A DNA stretch of 64,000 nt from Edaphobacter modestus (GTDB lineage Bacteria; Acidobacteriota; Terriglobia; Terriglobales; Acidobacteriaceae): NCBI RefSeq assembly GCF_004217555.1, contig NZ_SHKW01000001.1, positions 2,108,001 to 2,172,000 on the forward strand, given 5' to 3'. Position 1 is the first letter of the stretch, and every line of letters starts with the position of its first letter. This document shows, in pieces, positions 25,289 through 33,800 of this stretch. The notes under the pieces are model-generated. The model was not told the DNA's origin, made no database searches, and saw nothing but the letters and a program-made list of their open reading frames with translations. A program made the position numbers and the translations under genes.

Positions 25289-26410
25289 TCAGCTCCTTGG
25301 GTTGTGTTCGGACGATTGATAGGTTGGGTAATCGGAATAGCCGTGCGGCCCGGAGCCATACACAGTTTCCCAATCAACCTCAGCAAGAGGCGCATTCTCG
25401 GCAAACCTCTGGACCAGGTCGGGATTTGCGATATAAGGACGGCCGAACGCCACCAGATCCGCCAACCCTTCTGCGATAAGGCGATTGGCGCGATCACGGT
25501 CCATCTTCACGTTCGCGATCAGTGTGCCTTTGTAGAGAGGACGGAAATGGTGAAACATGCCATCGTCGGTCAATTTCTCAAGTGGCGTACCGGTGAAGTC
25601 GGTGGTATTGCCCATGAGCAACAAGTGCGAAAGATTGTAGGAACTCAGCTTCTGAATTGCGTATTCGGTGATGGGCAGCGTTTCGTCGTTGGCTTGAAAT
25701 GCACTGCCTTCGTGCATGGGGCTGATCTTGACTCCCATCTGTTGTGCATTGACCTCGCCCAAGACTGCCTCGACCACCTCAAAGAGAAAACGCGAGCGGT
25801 TTTCCAGGCTTCCGCCATACTCGTCGTTACGCAGGTTGGTGGCGGCGTTCAGAAACTGCGAGATCAAATAGAGGTAGTTGGCGAGGATCTGGACGCCATC
25901 AAAGCCCGCTTGCATCGCGTTTCGTGCAGCTCGCGCGAAATCCGCAACCGTGACTTGAATCTCCTGCTTTGTCAGAGGCCGTGGTGTTACCGTGGGCTTC
26001 CTTCCAGTCGGCGTAACCGAGATCTGACCTGGATCGACGTTCGATGCGGACACGGGCTGCGCGCCGTCCAGTAGTTCAGGATGCGAGATTGCGCCGGTGT
26101 GCCAGAGTTGTGCAATGATACGGCCGCCAGCCGCATGGACGGCGTCCGTGACTCGCCTCCATCCCCGGACCTGCTCCTTCGTCCATAGCCCTGGCGTATC
26201 GGCCCAACCAAATCCTTCCGGGTTAATCGCGGTGGCCTCGGCGATGATCAGTCCCGCCGAAGCACGCTGGGCGTAATACTCCGCTTGCAGGGTCGTGGGC
26301 ACATGATCGTGGGGGTGGGCACGCATCCGAGTGAGAGGCGCCATGACGATGCGGTTGGGAAGATCGAGGTCTCCCATCCGATAGGATGTGAACAGCGGCT
26401 GATTCGACAT
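25289..26410 (-). CDS. Old yellow enzyme-like flavin alkene reductase
   Basis: A 373-residue FMN-binding TIM-barrel protein with PLTRMRA (about 26-32), QLWHTG (about 101-106), DEYGGSLENRSRF and ADLVAFGRPYIANPDL. These enzymes reduce activated C=C bonds with NAD(P)H. The substrate-binding His/Asn pair of the usual HGANGYLIDQF is missing: here the segment reads LANYLYLISQF, of equal length. The flavin Arg of VRLSP is Lys. Substrate or activity may therefore differ. A GTG at 26413 precedes the ATG used. First gene of a three-gene operon. Confidence 0.88.
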   Translation of the reverse strand: MSNQPLFTSYRMGDLDLPNRIVMAPLTRMRAHPHDHVPTTLQAEYYAQRASAGLIIAEATAINPEGFGWADTPGLWTKEQVRGWRRVTDAVHAAGGRIIAQLWHTGAISHPELLDGAQPVSASNVDPGQISVTPTGRKPTVTPRPLTKQEIQVTVADFARAARNAMQAGFDGVQILANYLYLISQFLNAATNLRNDEYGGSLENRSRFLFEVVEAVLGEVNAQQMGVKISPMHEGSAFQANDETLPITEYAIQKLSSYNLSHLLLMGNTTDFTGTPLEKLTDDGMFHHFRPLYKGTLIANVKMDRDRANRLIAEGLADLVAFGRPYIANPDLVQRFAENAPLAEVDWETVYGSGPHGYSDYPTYQSSEHNPRS

Positions 26411-26454
26411 CACATAAACTCCGGCATGGGTCTTGTTCGACCCTGCGTACGGTT

Positions 26455-26472
26455 TAGAACCGTTTAGTTCTA
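26455..26472. promoter_or_regulatory. Candidate TetR-3 operator, site 1
   Basis: TAGAAC-CGTTTA-GTTCTA is a perfect 6+6+6 inverted repeat between the divergent OYE-like and TetR-3 genes, 44 bp before the OYE-like start. A weaker second site follows at 26510. Confidence 0.7.
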
Positions 26473-26509
26473 TACGATGACAATGGGGCGGCGAGGATGC
26501 AGAGATATT

Positions 26510-26523
26510 GAACTATTTGGTTC
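26510..26523. promoter_or_regulatory. Candidate TetR-3 operator, site 2
   Basis: GAAC-N6-GTTC, with the same half-site core and same spacing as site 1, placed 19 bp before the TetR-3 start codon. Suitable for autoregulation. Confidence 0.5.
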
Positions 26524-26542
26524 TTTATCGGATAATACTGCT

Positions 26543-27097
26543 ATGGGACGTCCAAAGAGCTTTAGCCGGGAGGAAGTGCTGGAAAAGGCGATGCCCGTCT
26601 TCTGGAAGCATGGGTTTGCGGACACGAGTCTCCAGGAACTGGAACGAGCCACAGGCGTGAACAAGTCAGGGCTGTATACCGAGTTTCGAGACAAGGAAGA
26701 TTTGTTTGTAGCGTGTCTTCAGCACTACCTTGACACCCAGGAGAAGAGGGGGCTTCTCACCACTCAACCTTTTGGCTGGAACAACGTCGAGACGTTCCTC
26801 AAGCAAGGTCCCTACAACAAGGGAGACCAGCAGGGCTGCTTTTCCGTCAACTCTATGCGGGAACTCGCCATCCTACCCAGTCAAACCGGCGAGATGATGG
26901 CGGAAGCTCGAACACTGCTGCAGCGCCTTCTCGCTATGAATATCAACGCCGAAAAAACCAGGATGGCTCCATCCGCAATTTCGGAGATGGTGCTGTCCTT
27001 CTTTTCCGGCTTATGCATCGAGCGCAATCTGAAATCCGGAAAAGTCTCGTCGAACCGCAAAATCGAGAACTTTATGGCAGCCCTTCGTACCCTCTAA
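26543..27097 (+). CDS. TetR/AcrR-family regulator (TetR-3)
   Basis: A 184-residue regulator, a close paralogue of TetR-1 (both begin MGRxKxFxREEVLxKAxPVF-like and share WKHG, KSGLYTEF and GCFSVNSMRE). The helix-turn-helix is at about residues 25-48. I start at the ATG at 26543; the upstream frame would run through the operator. It diverges from the OYE/SnoaL/SDR operon, with two palindromes between. The C-terminal Cys (QQGCFSVN) is conserved in both paralogues and might sense electrophiles; this is inference. Confidence 0.88.
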   Translation: MGRPKSFSREEVLEKAMPVFWKHGFADTSLQELERATGVNKSGLYTEFRDKEDLFVACLQHYLDTQEKRGLLTTQPFGWNNVETFLKQGPYNKGDQQGCFSVNSMRELAILPSQTGEMMAEARTLLQRLLAMNINAEKTRMAPSAISEMVLSFFSGLCIERNLKSGKVSSNRKIENFMAALRTL

Positions 27098-27131
27098 TCA
27101 AGCAATGAGTCCCCTGAAATCAGCTCGCGCC

Positions 27132-27521
27132 TTACGGTATGACTTCGATTGCGTCGACCCGCGAGGGATAAAACGCCAGATGCTCCTTAATGGTGTCAAC
27201 TGCTTCGTAAGGCTCTTCGTAGGTCCAAACGGCATATTCTGACTTCGCTCCACCACTGGGAATGCTGTAGTACGTGCAATCACCTTTGTACGGACAATAG
27301 GTGTAGTGCGTTGTCCGAACGAGGAGCGACATATCCGCATCGTCGCGCGGCAGGTAGTAGACAGGTGGGTATCCCTTCTCCTCCAGCCGAAGCGCTCGCG
27401 TCGATTCAGCGACGATCTTTCCGCCGACCGTTACACGGACCTTGCCCTCAGCAAGAGAAATCGTGATGGGATGGTCAGCCCCGGGAATCTTGACCTCTTT
27501 ACCTTTGCTCGACCTGGTATC
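27132..27521 (-). CDS. DUF427 protein with no obvious start codon
   Basis: The frame is open for 130 codons and matches DUF427: HPITISLAEGKVRVTVGGK, PPVYYLPRDDADMSLL, YTYCPYKGDCTYYSI and AVWTYEEPY ... LAFYPSRVD. These small beta-barrel proteins have no assigned role. There is no ATG, GTG or TTG between the in-frame TAG (27522-27524) and the internal ATG at 27332, although an AGGAG sequence lies just upstream of the TAG. Either a rare start codon is used or the start has been lost by mutation. It follows an SDR gene by 23 bp. Confidence 0.65.
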   Translation of the reverse strand, partial: DTRSSKGKEVKIPGADHPITISLAEGKVRVTVGGKIVAESTRALRLEEKGYPPVYYLPRDDADMSLLVRTTHYTYCPYKGDCTYYSIPSGGAKSEYAVWTYEEPYEAVDTIKEHLAFYPSRVDAIEVIP

Positions 27522-27544
27522 CTATGCGCTCCTCACGTTGCCGG

Positions 27545-28312
27545 TTAAAGCTTCGAACCACCATCGACGGGAATACTGGCACCCGTGATCCAGCGCGCCG
27601 CATCGGACGCCGCAAAGGCGACGACATCGGCGACATCCTCGGGTTTACCGAGCCGCTTCAGCGCCTGCATCCCCAGCGCAGCCTCGCGTCCCACTTCGGT
27701 CTTGGTGAAATTCGACATATCCGTGTCGATGACCCCTGGAGCGACAGCATTTACACGAATGCCGCCCGGCCCGAGAATAGCAGCCCAGTTCTTGACCAGA
27801 GTCTCCAGTGCCCCTTTGGTCGCGGCATAGGCAAGAATGGAAGGATTTTCCAACCCAGGCTTACCGACCACTGTATGGGCTACAGCAGAAGAGATAACAA
27901 CGATGTTCGAACCCTCGCCTAGAACGGGCAGGAGTTGCTGTACCACGAAGAACGGACCTCGGACGTTTGTCGCAAAGAGGTTGTCAAAATCCTCTATCGT
28001 GTGATCCTCGATGCGGGCCAGCTTGCTGATTCCGGCGTTGAGTACAAGCACATCCAGCCGATCGCCGATGATGGAGCGCACCTGTTTGGTGAGAGATGAA
28101 GCACCGTCCGGAGTTCCCAGATCCGCTGAGATAGCATCTGCGCGGCCGCCCTTAGCTTGAATCGCGGCCACGAGAGACTCTGCTTCCTGTTTTGAGCGGC
28201 CGTAGTGAACCAGGATGTGTGCCCCAGCGTCAGCAAGCGCCAGTGCTGTCGCGCGCCCAATTCCTCTCGATGCGCCCGTCACGAGCGCCGTTTTGTTTTG
28301 AAGTGTAGTCAT
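27545..28312 (-). CDS. SDR-family oxidoreductase (FabG-like)
   Basis: A 255-residue SDR: TGASRGIGRA (about 13-22), NAG (about 93), catalytic Ser region VVISSAVAH (near 140), YAATKGA (near 163) and a closing PVDGGSKL. The HYGRS after the second strand suggests NADPH. Full length. It precedes DUF427 on the same strand and follows another SDR after a 114-bp gap that holds a hairpin. Substrate unknown. Confidence 0.88.
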   Translation of the reverse strand: MTTLQNKTALVTGASRGIGRATALALADAGAHILVHYGRSKQEAESLVAAIQAKGGRADAISADLGTPDGASSLTKQVRSIIGDRLDVLVLNAGISKLARIEDHTIEDFDNLFATNVRGPFFVVQQLLPVLGEGSNIVVISSAVAHTVVGKPGLENPSILAYAATKGALETLVKNWAAILGPGGIRVNAVAPGVIDTDMSNFTKTEVGREAALGMQALKRLGKPEDVADVVAFAASDAARWITGASIPVDGGSKL

Positions 28313-28367
28313 TGTTCTCTTTCGCTATCCAGGTGCCTCACGAGTGCACCCTTAGTTGAAAGTGAGG

Positions 28368-28397
28368 AACCAGATATGCGAGGTGACATATCTGGTT
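28368..28397. repeat. Inverted repeat between two SDR genes
   Basis: Perfect 11-bp arms (AACCAGATATG / CATATCTGGTT) with an 8-nt gap. It lies between the stop of the upstream SDR (28427) and the start of the downstream SDR (28312). It could terminate the first gene or serve as an operator for the second. There is no T-run. Confidence 0.5.
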
Positions 28398-28426
28398 GCA
28401 TCTATGGCCTGAATGCAGGTGCTGAT

Positions 28427-29167
28427 TTAGGCATTCATTCCGCCATCAACGGTCAGATTTGCACCGGTGATGTATGAGGATTCAGGACCGGCGACGAACG
28501 CCACCATTGCGGCGATCTCCTCAACGTTCCCATAGCGGTCGAGTGCTGTGGCGGCCCTCTGCGGTACCGCCCAATCACCCGAGGCGGGATTCAAATCCGT
28601 ATCGATCGGACCCGGCTGCACGTTGTTGACCGTGATGCCCCGGCTGCCGACCTCTCTGGACAGGGCCTGAGTGAACATTTTGACGGCTCCCTTTGTGGCC
28701 GCGTAGGGCACAAGACCGGGTGCAGCGGCACGCTCGCCCACGCACGAACCGACGTTGATGATTCGGCCACCGTCACCCAAGTGCTTAAGCGCCGCCTGAG
28801 TCGCGGCGAATACACCACGGATGTTGATGTTGATCACGAGGTCCATCTCTTCCAGAGTCGCCTCTTCGAACGATTTAGGAATGGCCGTGCCAGCGTTGTT
28901 CACAAGTACGTCCAACCGGCCGAAGGTCGCGACGGTCTTTTCGACCGCGGCTTTGACCGCTTCGACTTTAACAGCGTCTGCCTGGATCGCGACGGCCTTT
29001 CCACCGCCGAGTTCAATCGCCTTGACTACAGCCGCGGCCGCACCGGCGTCCTTGGCGTACGTGAAGGCTACGTTTGCTCCATCGGCAGCCAGACGTTTCG
29101 CAATCGCTGCGCCAATACCCCTGGAACCGCCGGTAACAAGTGCCACTTTGTTTGCTAACTTAGACAT
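28427..29167 (-). CDS. SDR-family oxidoreductase
   Basis: A 246-residue classical SDR with [23 protein letters not shown] (catalytic Ser), YAATKGAVK and TVDGGMNA. The ATG at 29167 is chosen because AAGGAG precedes it. A LysR-type double site (29288-29314) lies about 120 bp upstream and is shared with the LysR/epimerase promoter region, so it is probably in the LysR regulon. A close paralogue with a missing start lies at 34684-35391. Confidence 0.88.
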   Translation of the reverse strand: MSKLANKVALVTGGSRGIGAAIAKRLAADGANVAFTYAKDAGAAAAVVKAIELGGGKAVAIQADAVKVEAVKAAVEKTVATFGRLDVLVNNAGTAIPKSFEEATLEEMDLVININIRGVFAATQAALKHLGDGGRIINVGSCVGERAAAPGLVPYAATKGAVKMFTQALSREVGSRGITVNNVQPGPIDTDLNPASGDWAVPQRAATALDRYGNVEEIAAMVAFVAGPESSYITGANLTVDGGMNA

Positions 29168-29287
29168 GGATCTCCTTGGTTTTCTGAAAATGATTGATCG
29201 ATTCACTGATCAATTGACCGCCAGCGCATTCTGGCCTGCCAGACGTTTATCTGATGTGTGAGTTTTGAATCTGATTTGGCAGTCTCG

Positions 29288-29314
29288 GGAATACCGTCTA
29301 TTCCTCAGAGGAAT
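29288..29314. promoter_or_regulatory. LysR-type binding site upstream of SDR
   Basis: GGAAT-N7-ATTCC-N5-GGAAT. The inner ATTCC-TCAGA-GGAAT fits the T-N11-A pattern of LysR boxes. The same three-part arrangement with the same gaps recurs at 30550-30576. Confidence 0.7.
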
Positions 29315-29378
29315 GCCAAACTGGTGCGGTGCGGAAGAGTGGCCCCGCGCATCTTCTAACGCACCGCGAAAGCGCAAT

Positions 29379-30464
29379 CTACGGGATGATTCGTAGTTCC
29401 CGAAGCTTCGTCAGTTGTCGTCTGAAACTTTCATGCGTGTCGATACAATCAGCGAAGCCGGCTTTGCGGATCTTGATTGTGCTTAGGGTTACCTCTTCGC
29501 CGAAGTTGAGCATCCAGTCCACGAAGTGCCAGTTCGCGATCTGCTCGTACGGGGTTGCATGCAGTCCATAGCGAGCTACTATCGAATCCCACAACGGACC
29601 CTTCTCGCTCATCTCCGAAACTGTCGACAAAGCAAGAGGCTCGGCCACGGGAAGATCATAAAAAACCGCCAATTCGTTCCAAAGCTGCCGCCAACGGTAG
29701 AGGTCCCCGTTGGACACATTGAAGATTTCGTTACGGGCCTTGTCCTCGTCGAGCGCCCACAGGGTGGCCCGTCCAAACAACTCTGCATCGGTGGTTTCTT
29801 GAAGTGTGTTCCACCCTTCGCGGCGGCCTGGAAACCGCAACGGAAGCTCAAGTTCGCGGCTCATTGCAGCATAGGTAGCGAGGCTTGTGACAAGATTCAT
29901 CGGCGAATTTAAGCTCGGCCCCATCACGAGATGCGGACGCAAGACCGTCCAGGTCGCTCCATTCTTGCTGGACCAAGCGGCAACGATATCCTCCTGTTGG
30001 TGGTAGTGGATCGGTGCGATAAGACGGGGCTCAGTTTCTTTTGCGGGAGCGTTGAACGCGCCTAAACTGAATCCATAAGATTTGGCTCCGCCCGCCAGAA
30101 CGATGTGCTTGAGAGGGATATTCCGCGCCGCAAGGGCTTCAAGTGTGTTTGTCAGCATCCTGGCATTGGGTGCTACGGTTTCCGCCATCGTCGGCTTCTC
30201 AACATAGGCCGCGTAAACCAGATCGGTCACAGTATCCAGATTCGAGAAAGCCTTGATCGTGCTGTCACGATCCATAAGGTCGACGCTAATATGGCGGGGT
30301 GGGGTTTGGGTGCGATATGTCGGCGCAGGCCGGCGCGCTGCTGTAGTGATACGCCAGGCCGGGTTAGCGGCAACAGCGTCGATCACTCCTGTTCCAAGCA
30401 CGCCATATGGACCAACGAGCAGGATTTCACGGTCCGAAGCTGACTCTTTAGACGTCGTGGTCAT
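29379..30464 (-). CDS. SDR-type NAD(P)-dependent enone reductase/epimerase (PRISE-like)
   Basis: A 361-residue extended SDR. The nucleotide motif is GPYGVLGTGVID (about 18-29), TTAARRPAP suggests NADPH, and AGGAKSYG (about 127-134) matches the region of the catalytic Lys in progesterone-5-beta-reductase/iridoid-synthase-like enzymes; a Tyr near 149-158 could complete the site. Such enzymes reduce enones. It diverges from a LysR gene, and two ATTCC/GGAAT sites lie between. Confidence 0.8.
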   Translation of the reverse strand: MTTTSKESASDREILLVGPYGVLGTGVIDAVAANPAWRITTAARRPAPTYRTQTPPRHISVDLMDRDSTIKAFSNLDTVTDLVYAAYVEKPTMAETVAPNARMLTNTLEALAARNIPLKHIVLAGGAKSYGFSLGAFNAPAKETEPRLIAPIHYHQQEDIVAAWSSKNGATWTVLRPHLVMGPSLNSPMNLVTSLATYAAMSRELELPLRFPGRREGWNTLQETTDAELFGRATLWALDEDKARNEIFNVSNGDLYRWRQLWNELAVFYDLPVAEPLALSTVSEMSEKGPLWDSIVARYGLHATPYEQIANWHFVDWMLNFGEEVTLSTIKIRKAGFADCIDTHESFRRQLTKLRELRIIP

Positions 30465-30549
30465 CGATGTTTCCTTCCATGTCGTATTGAGTGGTACTAA
30501 GCGACGCTCATCTGATGTGCCATTCCTGCAAGAAGATATGGTGCTTCGA

Positions 30550-30576
30550 GGAATACAAGCGATTCCAGATGGGAAT
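30550..30576. promoter_or_regulatory. LysR-type binding site between PRISE-like gene and lysR
   Basis: GGAAT-N7-ATTCC-N5-GGAAT, the same spacing as at 29288-29314 although the spacer bases differ. It lies 86 bp before the PRISE-like start. Confidence 0.7.
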
Positions 30577-30618
30577 ACTCACTCAAGACGTGAATCCTTC
30601 TCTAGCAAAATACAATCC

Positions 30619-30633
30619 ATTCCACAGAGGAAT
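30619..30633. promoter_or_regulatory. Second LysR-type site next to lysR start
   Basis: ATTCC-ACAGA-GGAAT, 12 bp before the lysR ATG; it would suit autorepression. Its core differs by one base from the site at 29300-29314. Confidence 0.6.
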
Positions 30634-30644
30634 AGGGAGGCTGT

Positions 30645-31553
30645 ATGGACCGATTGGATGCGATGCAAGCGTTCGTCCGAGTGATTGAGAAGGGGAGCTT
30701 CTCCGCAGTTGCGAAAGAACGTGGAATTGGTCAGCCTGCTGTTAGTAAACAGATTTCCTCCCTTGAAGAGGAGCTCGGCACCGAGTTGATTCACCGCACT
30801 TCTCGTTCCATTGCTCTGACTGAGGCAGGCCGCGACTTTTACGAGTCAGCCTTGCGCATTCTCGATGACTTTGAAAACGCGACTTCGCGAATCGGTCGAG
30901 GCCAGACCGCCCCGAAAGGCCTCATTCGAGTAGCCGTTCCTCCCACATTCGCCCGCCTCCATATGGTGTCAAAGCTGCCTGCATTTTTTACTGCCTACCC
31001 TGATATAGCGATCGAGATGTCCACATCGGAAAGTCCCGCAACAATCATCGAAGACGGATTCGACTTCGCAATCCACTCCGGTGACCTCCCGGACTCCACG
31101 TTGGTTGCGCGAAGACTGGGGCAGACGATGACCGTTCTCGTCGCAACCCCCCAGTACCTCGCACGTTACGGAGCACCGGAATCACCTGAGGATCTTAGCC
31201 GCTTTCGATCCGTCGTCTTTGTCGAGCGAGGTTCCATACAGCCGTGGAGCTTTGGCTCTGGACAAAATGCGAAGCGTGTTGTCCCCTCAGGAGTCTTTAG
31301 AACAGACGATATCGAACAGATGAGAATGGGTGTCCTTGAGCATTTAGGGATTGCTCAGGCGCCGGCTTGGCTCTTCGCTGCAGAACTCAGAGAAGGTACA
31401 GTTGTACGTCTTCTCACTCCGTTTGAACGTACAGTGCCGATCCTTGCTGTGCGGCCGGCGAGCCGCAGGATGCCTGCCAAAGTTCGCATCTTCATCGAAC
31501 ATCTAGAGAAGACTTTTGCACTTTGCTTCCAGTTCAATCCACGACCCAACTAG
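30645..31553 (+). CDS. LysR-family regulator
   Basis: A 302-residue LTTR: N-terminal winged helix (MQAFVRVIEKGSFSAVAKER, QPAVSKQISSLEEELG) and a periplasmic-binding-protein-like inducer domain from about 90. AATAGGGAGG precedes the ATG. It diverges from the PRISE-like gene. ATTCC-N5-GGAAT sites in the shared gap and before the SDR at 28427 suggest a small regulon of reductases. The inducer is unknown. Confidence 0.9.
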   Translation: MDRLDAMQAFVRVIEKGSFSAVAKERGIGQPAVSKQISSLEEELGTELIHRTSRSIALTEAGRDFYESALRILDDFENATSRIGRGQTAPKGLIRVAVPPTFARLHMVSKLPAFFTAYPDIAIEMSTSESPATIIEDGFDFAIHSGDLPDSTLVARRLGQTMTVLVATPQYLARYGAPESPEDLSRFRSVVFVERGSIQPWSFGSGQNAKRVVPSGVFRTDDIEQMRMGVLEHLGIAQAPAWLFAAELREGTVVRLLTPFERTVPILAVRPASRRMPAKVRIFIEHLEKTFALCFQFNPRPN

Positions 31554-31656
31554 TACTGTGACGGAAAGTTCGGCCATCAAAACAAGGGACTGCAGCTCAA
31601 CTCCGCGGTGATGACGAATCATTACTGACTGAAGGGCGTTTTCGGGGCTTCCAGCC

Positions 31657-32016
31657 GTGCGTGCGGACCTGAGGCTCGTCAAAAAAGCTCTAGCACAATT
31701 GCTAGAAAATGCATGCAAGTATTCACCATCCGACGGCCCGATTACCGTCGCGGTTGAGACGAATGGAGTATTCGTGATGACGAGCGTGGTCGATCAGGGC
31801 AACGGGATTGACCCCGATGAACAACACTTGATTTTTGACGAACTGTATCGCGGGAAGGACCATCGTCAGATGGTCCAGGGAACGGGAATGGGACTGTCAA
31901 TTGCGAGGACTATTGTTGAGGCGCACGGCGGCTCGCTGAGTGTGATAAGCGAACGCGGCTGCGGTTCTGTCTTTTCCTTTACGTTGCCGATCGATCCCCA
32001 ATTCATCCCTAGCTAG
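31657..32016 (+). pseudogene. Sensor histidine kinase, C-terminal ATPase fragment
   Basis: 119 residues matching only the HATPase_c domain: N box LLENACKYSP, G1 box DQGNGID, F box FDELYRG and G2 box GTGMGLSI. The phospho-accepting His, dimerisation domain and sensor are missing. It begins at an arbitrary GTG without a ribosome site. The fragment is KdpD-like in the FxxFYRG and AHGG motifs. Confidence 0.75.
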
Positions 32017-32089
32017 ATAACTTCCTAGCCCTCGTCAGAATTCTTGGGGAATGTCTTCAGGGGCAAGGGGAAGGTGAAGAGAAACGAGA

Positions 32090-32107
32090 TTGCTAGGAAA
32101 CTAGCAA
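32090..32107. repeat. Small hairpin before IS91 copy 2
   Basis: TTGCTAG-GAAA-CTAGCAA, a perfect 7-bp stem with a GNRA loop, 47 bp before the second IS91 copy. It may be the terminator of the kinase gene whose end remains here. Confidence 0.35.
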
Positions 32108-32153
32108 ATCGGCCAGATACTGGGACTTTTCGATGATTACTGACGATAAGCAA

Positions 32154-33788
32154 GACTTGAACGAAGCCGCTTTGAGAGCGGCGGACGCATGCGCGTGTGG
32201 TTGAGCCAGCCTTGATGGCGCTGCGATAAGTTAAGTGGCAGGGGTATCTCTCAGCGCATGAACCGACCTTCGCTGGAGATGGCCGACATCGTTCACTGTG
32301 CCGGTGACGACTTCATAAAGCGCAGTCGCCGGTGGATCAGCTGGCAACATCAGAAGGTGTTGCTGGCCATCACCCGTTGCCGCACCGCTGCGCTGGGCGG
32401 GCATCGCGATCAGTGCTCCAGCTGCGGACATTCCGCCATCTCCTACTATTCGTGCCGTAATCGGCATTGCCCCGGATGCCAGGGCAACGCCCGTGTGCGC
32501 TGGCTCGAAGCCCGCCAACGCGAGCTTCTCCCTACCCGCTACGTGCATGTTGTCTTCACCCTCCCGCGCGAACTGGCCCCGCTTGCTCTGCAGAACAAGC
32601 GGCTGATTTATAACCTGCTGTTCCACTCCAGCGCCGCGACCCTGCTCGAGATCGCTCGCGATCCCCGACACCTCGGCGCCGAGATCGGCTTCTTCAGCGT
32701 GCTCCATACCTGGGACCAGCGCCTGCAACATCATCCCCATGTCCACTGCGTGCTCGCCGCCGGCGGCCTCGCTCCAGACCACTCCCGCTGGATCTCCTCC
32801 CGCCGCTCCTTCTTTCTCCCCATCAAGGTGCTCAGCCGCGTGTTCCGCGGCAAGTTCGTCGCCGGACTCAAGAGCGCCTTCCATACAGGCACACTCCAGT
32901 TCTACGGCAACCTCGCACCACTCGCAGCACAGGGGACCTTTACCTCCTGGCTCAGACTCCTGTTCCGCCACGACTGGGTCGTCTACGCCAAGCGCCCCTT
33001 CGGCGGGCCGGAACACGCACTGCGCTATCTCAGTGCCTACACCCACCGCATCGCCATCTCCAACCACAGACTCGTTGCCCTCGCCAACGGCAACGTCACC
33101 TTCCGCTGGAGAGATTCCGCTCACGCCAACAAGAAGCGGCTCATGATCCTGCCCGTCGATGAGTTCCTGCGCCGCTTCCTCCTCCACCTGCTCCCGCGCG
33201 GCTTCGTGCGCATCCGCAACTTCGGCTTCCTCACCAACCGGTACCGCGCTACGTTGCTGCCGCTCTGCTTCCACCTGTTCCACAGCACTGGACCGCCCCG
33301 ACAGATAAATGCAGCGCAGACTTCAACCCATAGGAGCTCCGCATCGCTCTGGAACTGCCCTGTCTGCGGCGGAACCATGCACGTCGTCGAACACCTCTCC
33401 GCAGCTCAACTCCTGCTTCGCTCTCCTCCGCTGTCCCGCGAGTGTGCCGCATGAACCCACAGTTCCAACCTCGACCTGCTTACCTGCTCCGGCACGCACA
33501 GAGTCCCTGTGTCGCATCTCGCTCCAACCGCACTCGAGACCACCGCTTCACCCGCTGTCTGCTGCCTCATCCAGAAGCTTTGCCCCCGCGAACTCTTCCC
33601 ACAATCCGCATCCGCACCACGCACCACCGACCTCCGATGCCCTCGGCCTCCGCGCAGCACCATTCAAATCCCATAGCAACCCAACTGCCAGCGGCTTCCT
33701 TCAAGTCGCTGTATCCGAAGCGCCGCCCCACAGCGCTTCAATCAACCAACCGGAAAAAATGGGCGCTCCAGATACAGCACTAAGACTT
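32154..33788 (+). mobile_element. IS91-type insertion element, copy 2
   Basis: Same sequence, length (1,635 bp) and orientation as 381-2015. I saw no difference between the copies over the transposase or the non-coding 3' part. The flanks are unrelated to those of copy 1. The two copies enclose 30,138 bp as a direct repeat, which allows deletion or circle formation by recombination between them. Confidence 0.88.
32258..33454 (+). CDS. IS91-family transposase, copy 2
   Basis: 398 residues, identical in sequence to the product of 485-1681. It has a zinc ribbon, HUH motif (HPHVHC) and tyrosine region. The identity of the two genes points to very recent transposition or to gene conversion. Confidence 0.92.
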   Translation: MNRPSLEMADIVHCAGDDFIKRSRRWISWQHQKVLLAITRCRTAALGGHRDQCSSCGHSAISYYSCRNRHCPGCQGNARVRWLEARQRELLPTRYVHVVFTLPRELAPLALQNKRLIYNLLFHSSAATLLEIARDPRHLGAEIGFFSVLHTWDQRLQHHPHVHCVLAAGGLAPDHSRWISSRRSFFLPIKVLSRVFRGKFVAGLKSAFHTGTLQFYGNLAPLAAQGTFTSWLRLLFRHDWVVYAKRPFGGPEHALRYLSAYTHRIAISNHRLVALANGNVTFRWRDSAHANKKRLMILPVDEFLRRFLLHLLPRGFVRIRNFGFLTNRYRATLLPLCFHLFHSTGPPRQINAAQTSTHRSSASLWNCPVCGGTMHVVEHLSAAQLLLRSPPLSRECAA

Positions 33789-33800
33789 GTCGGTACGGAT

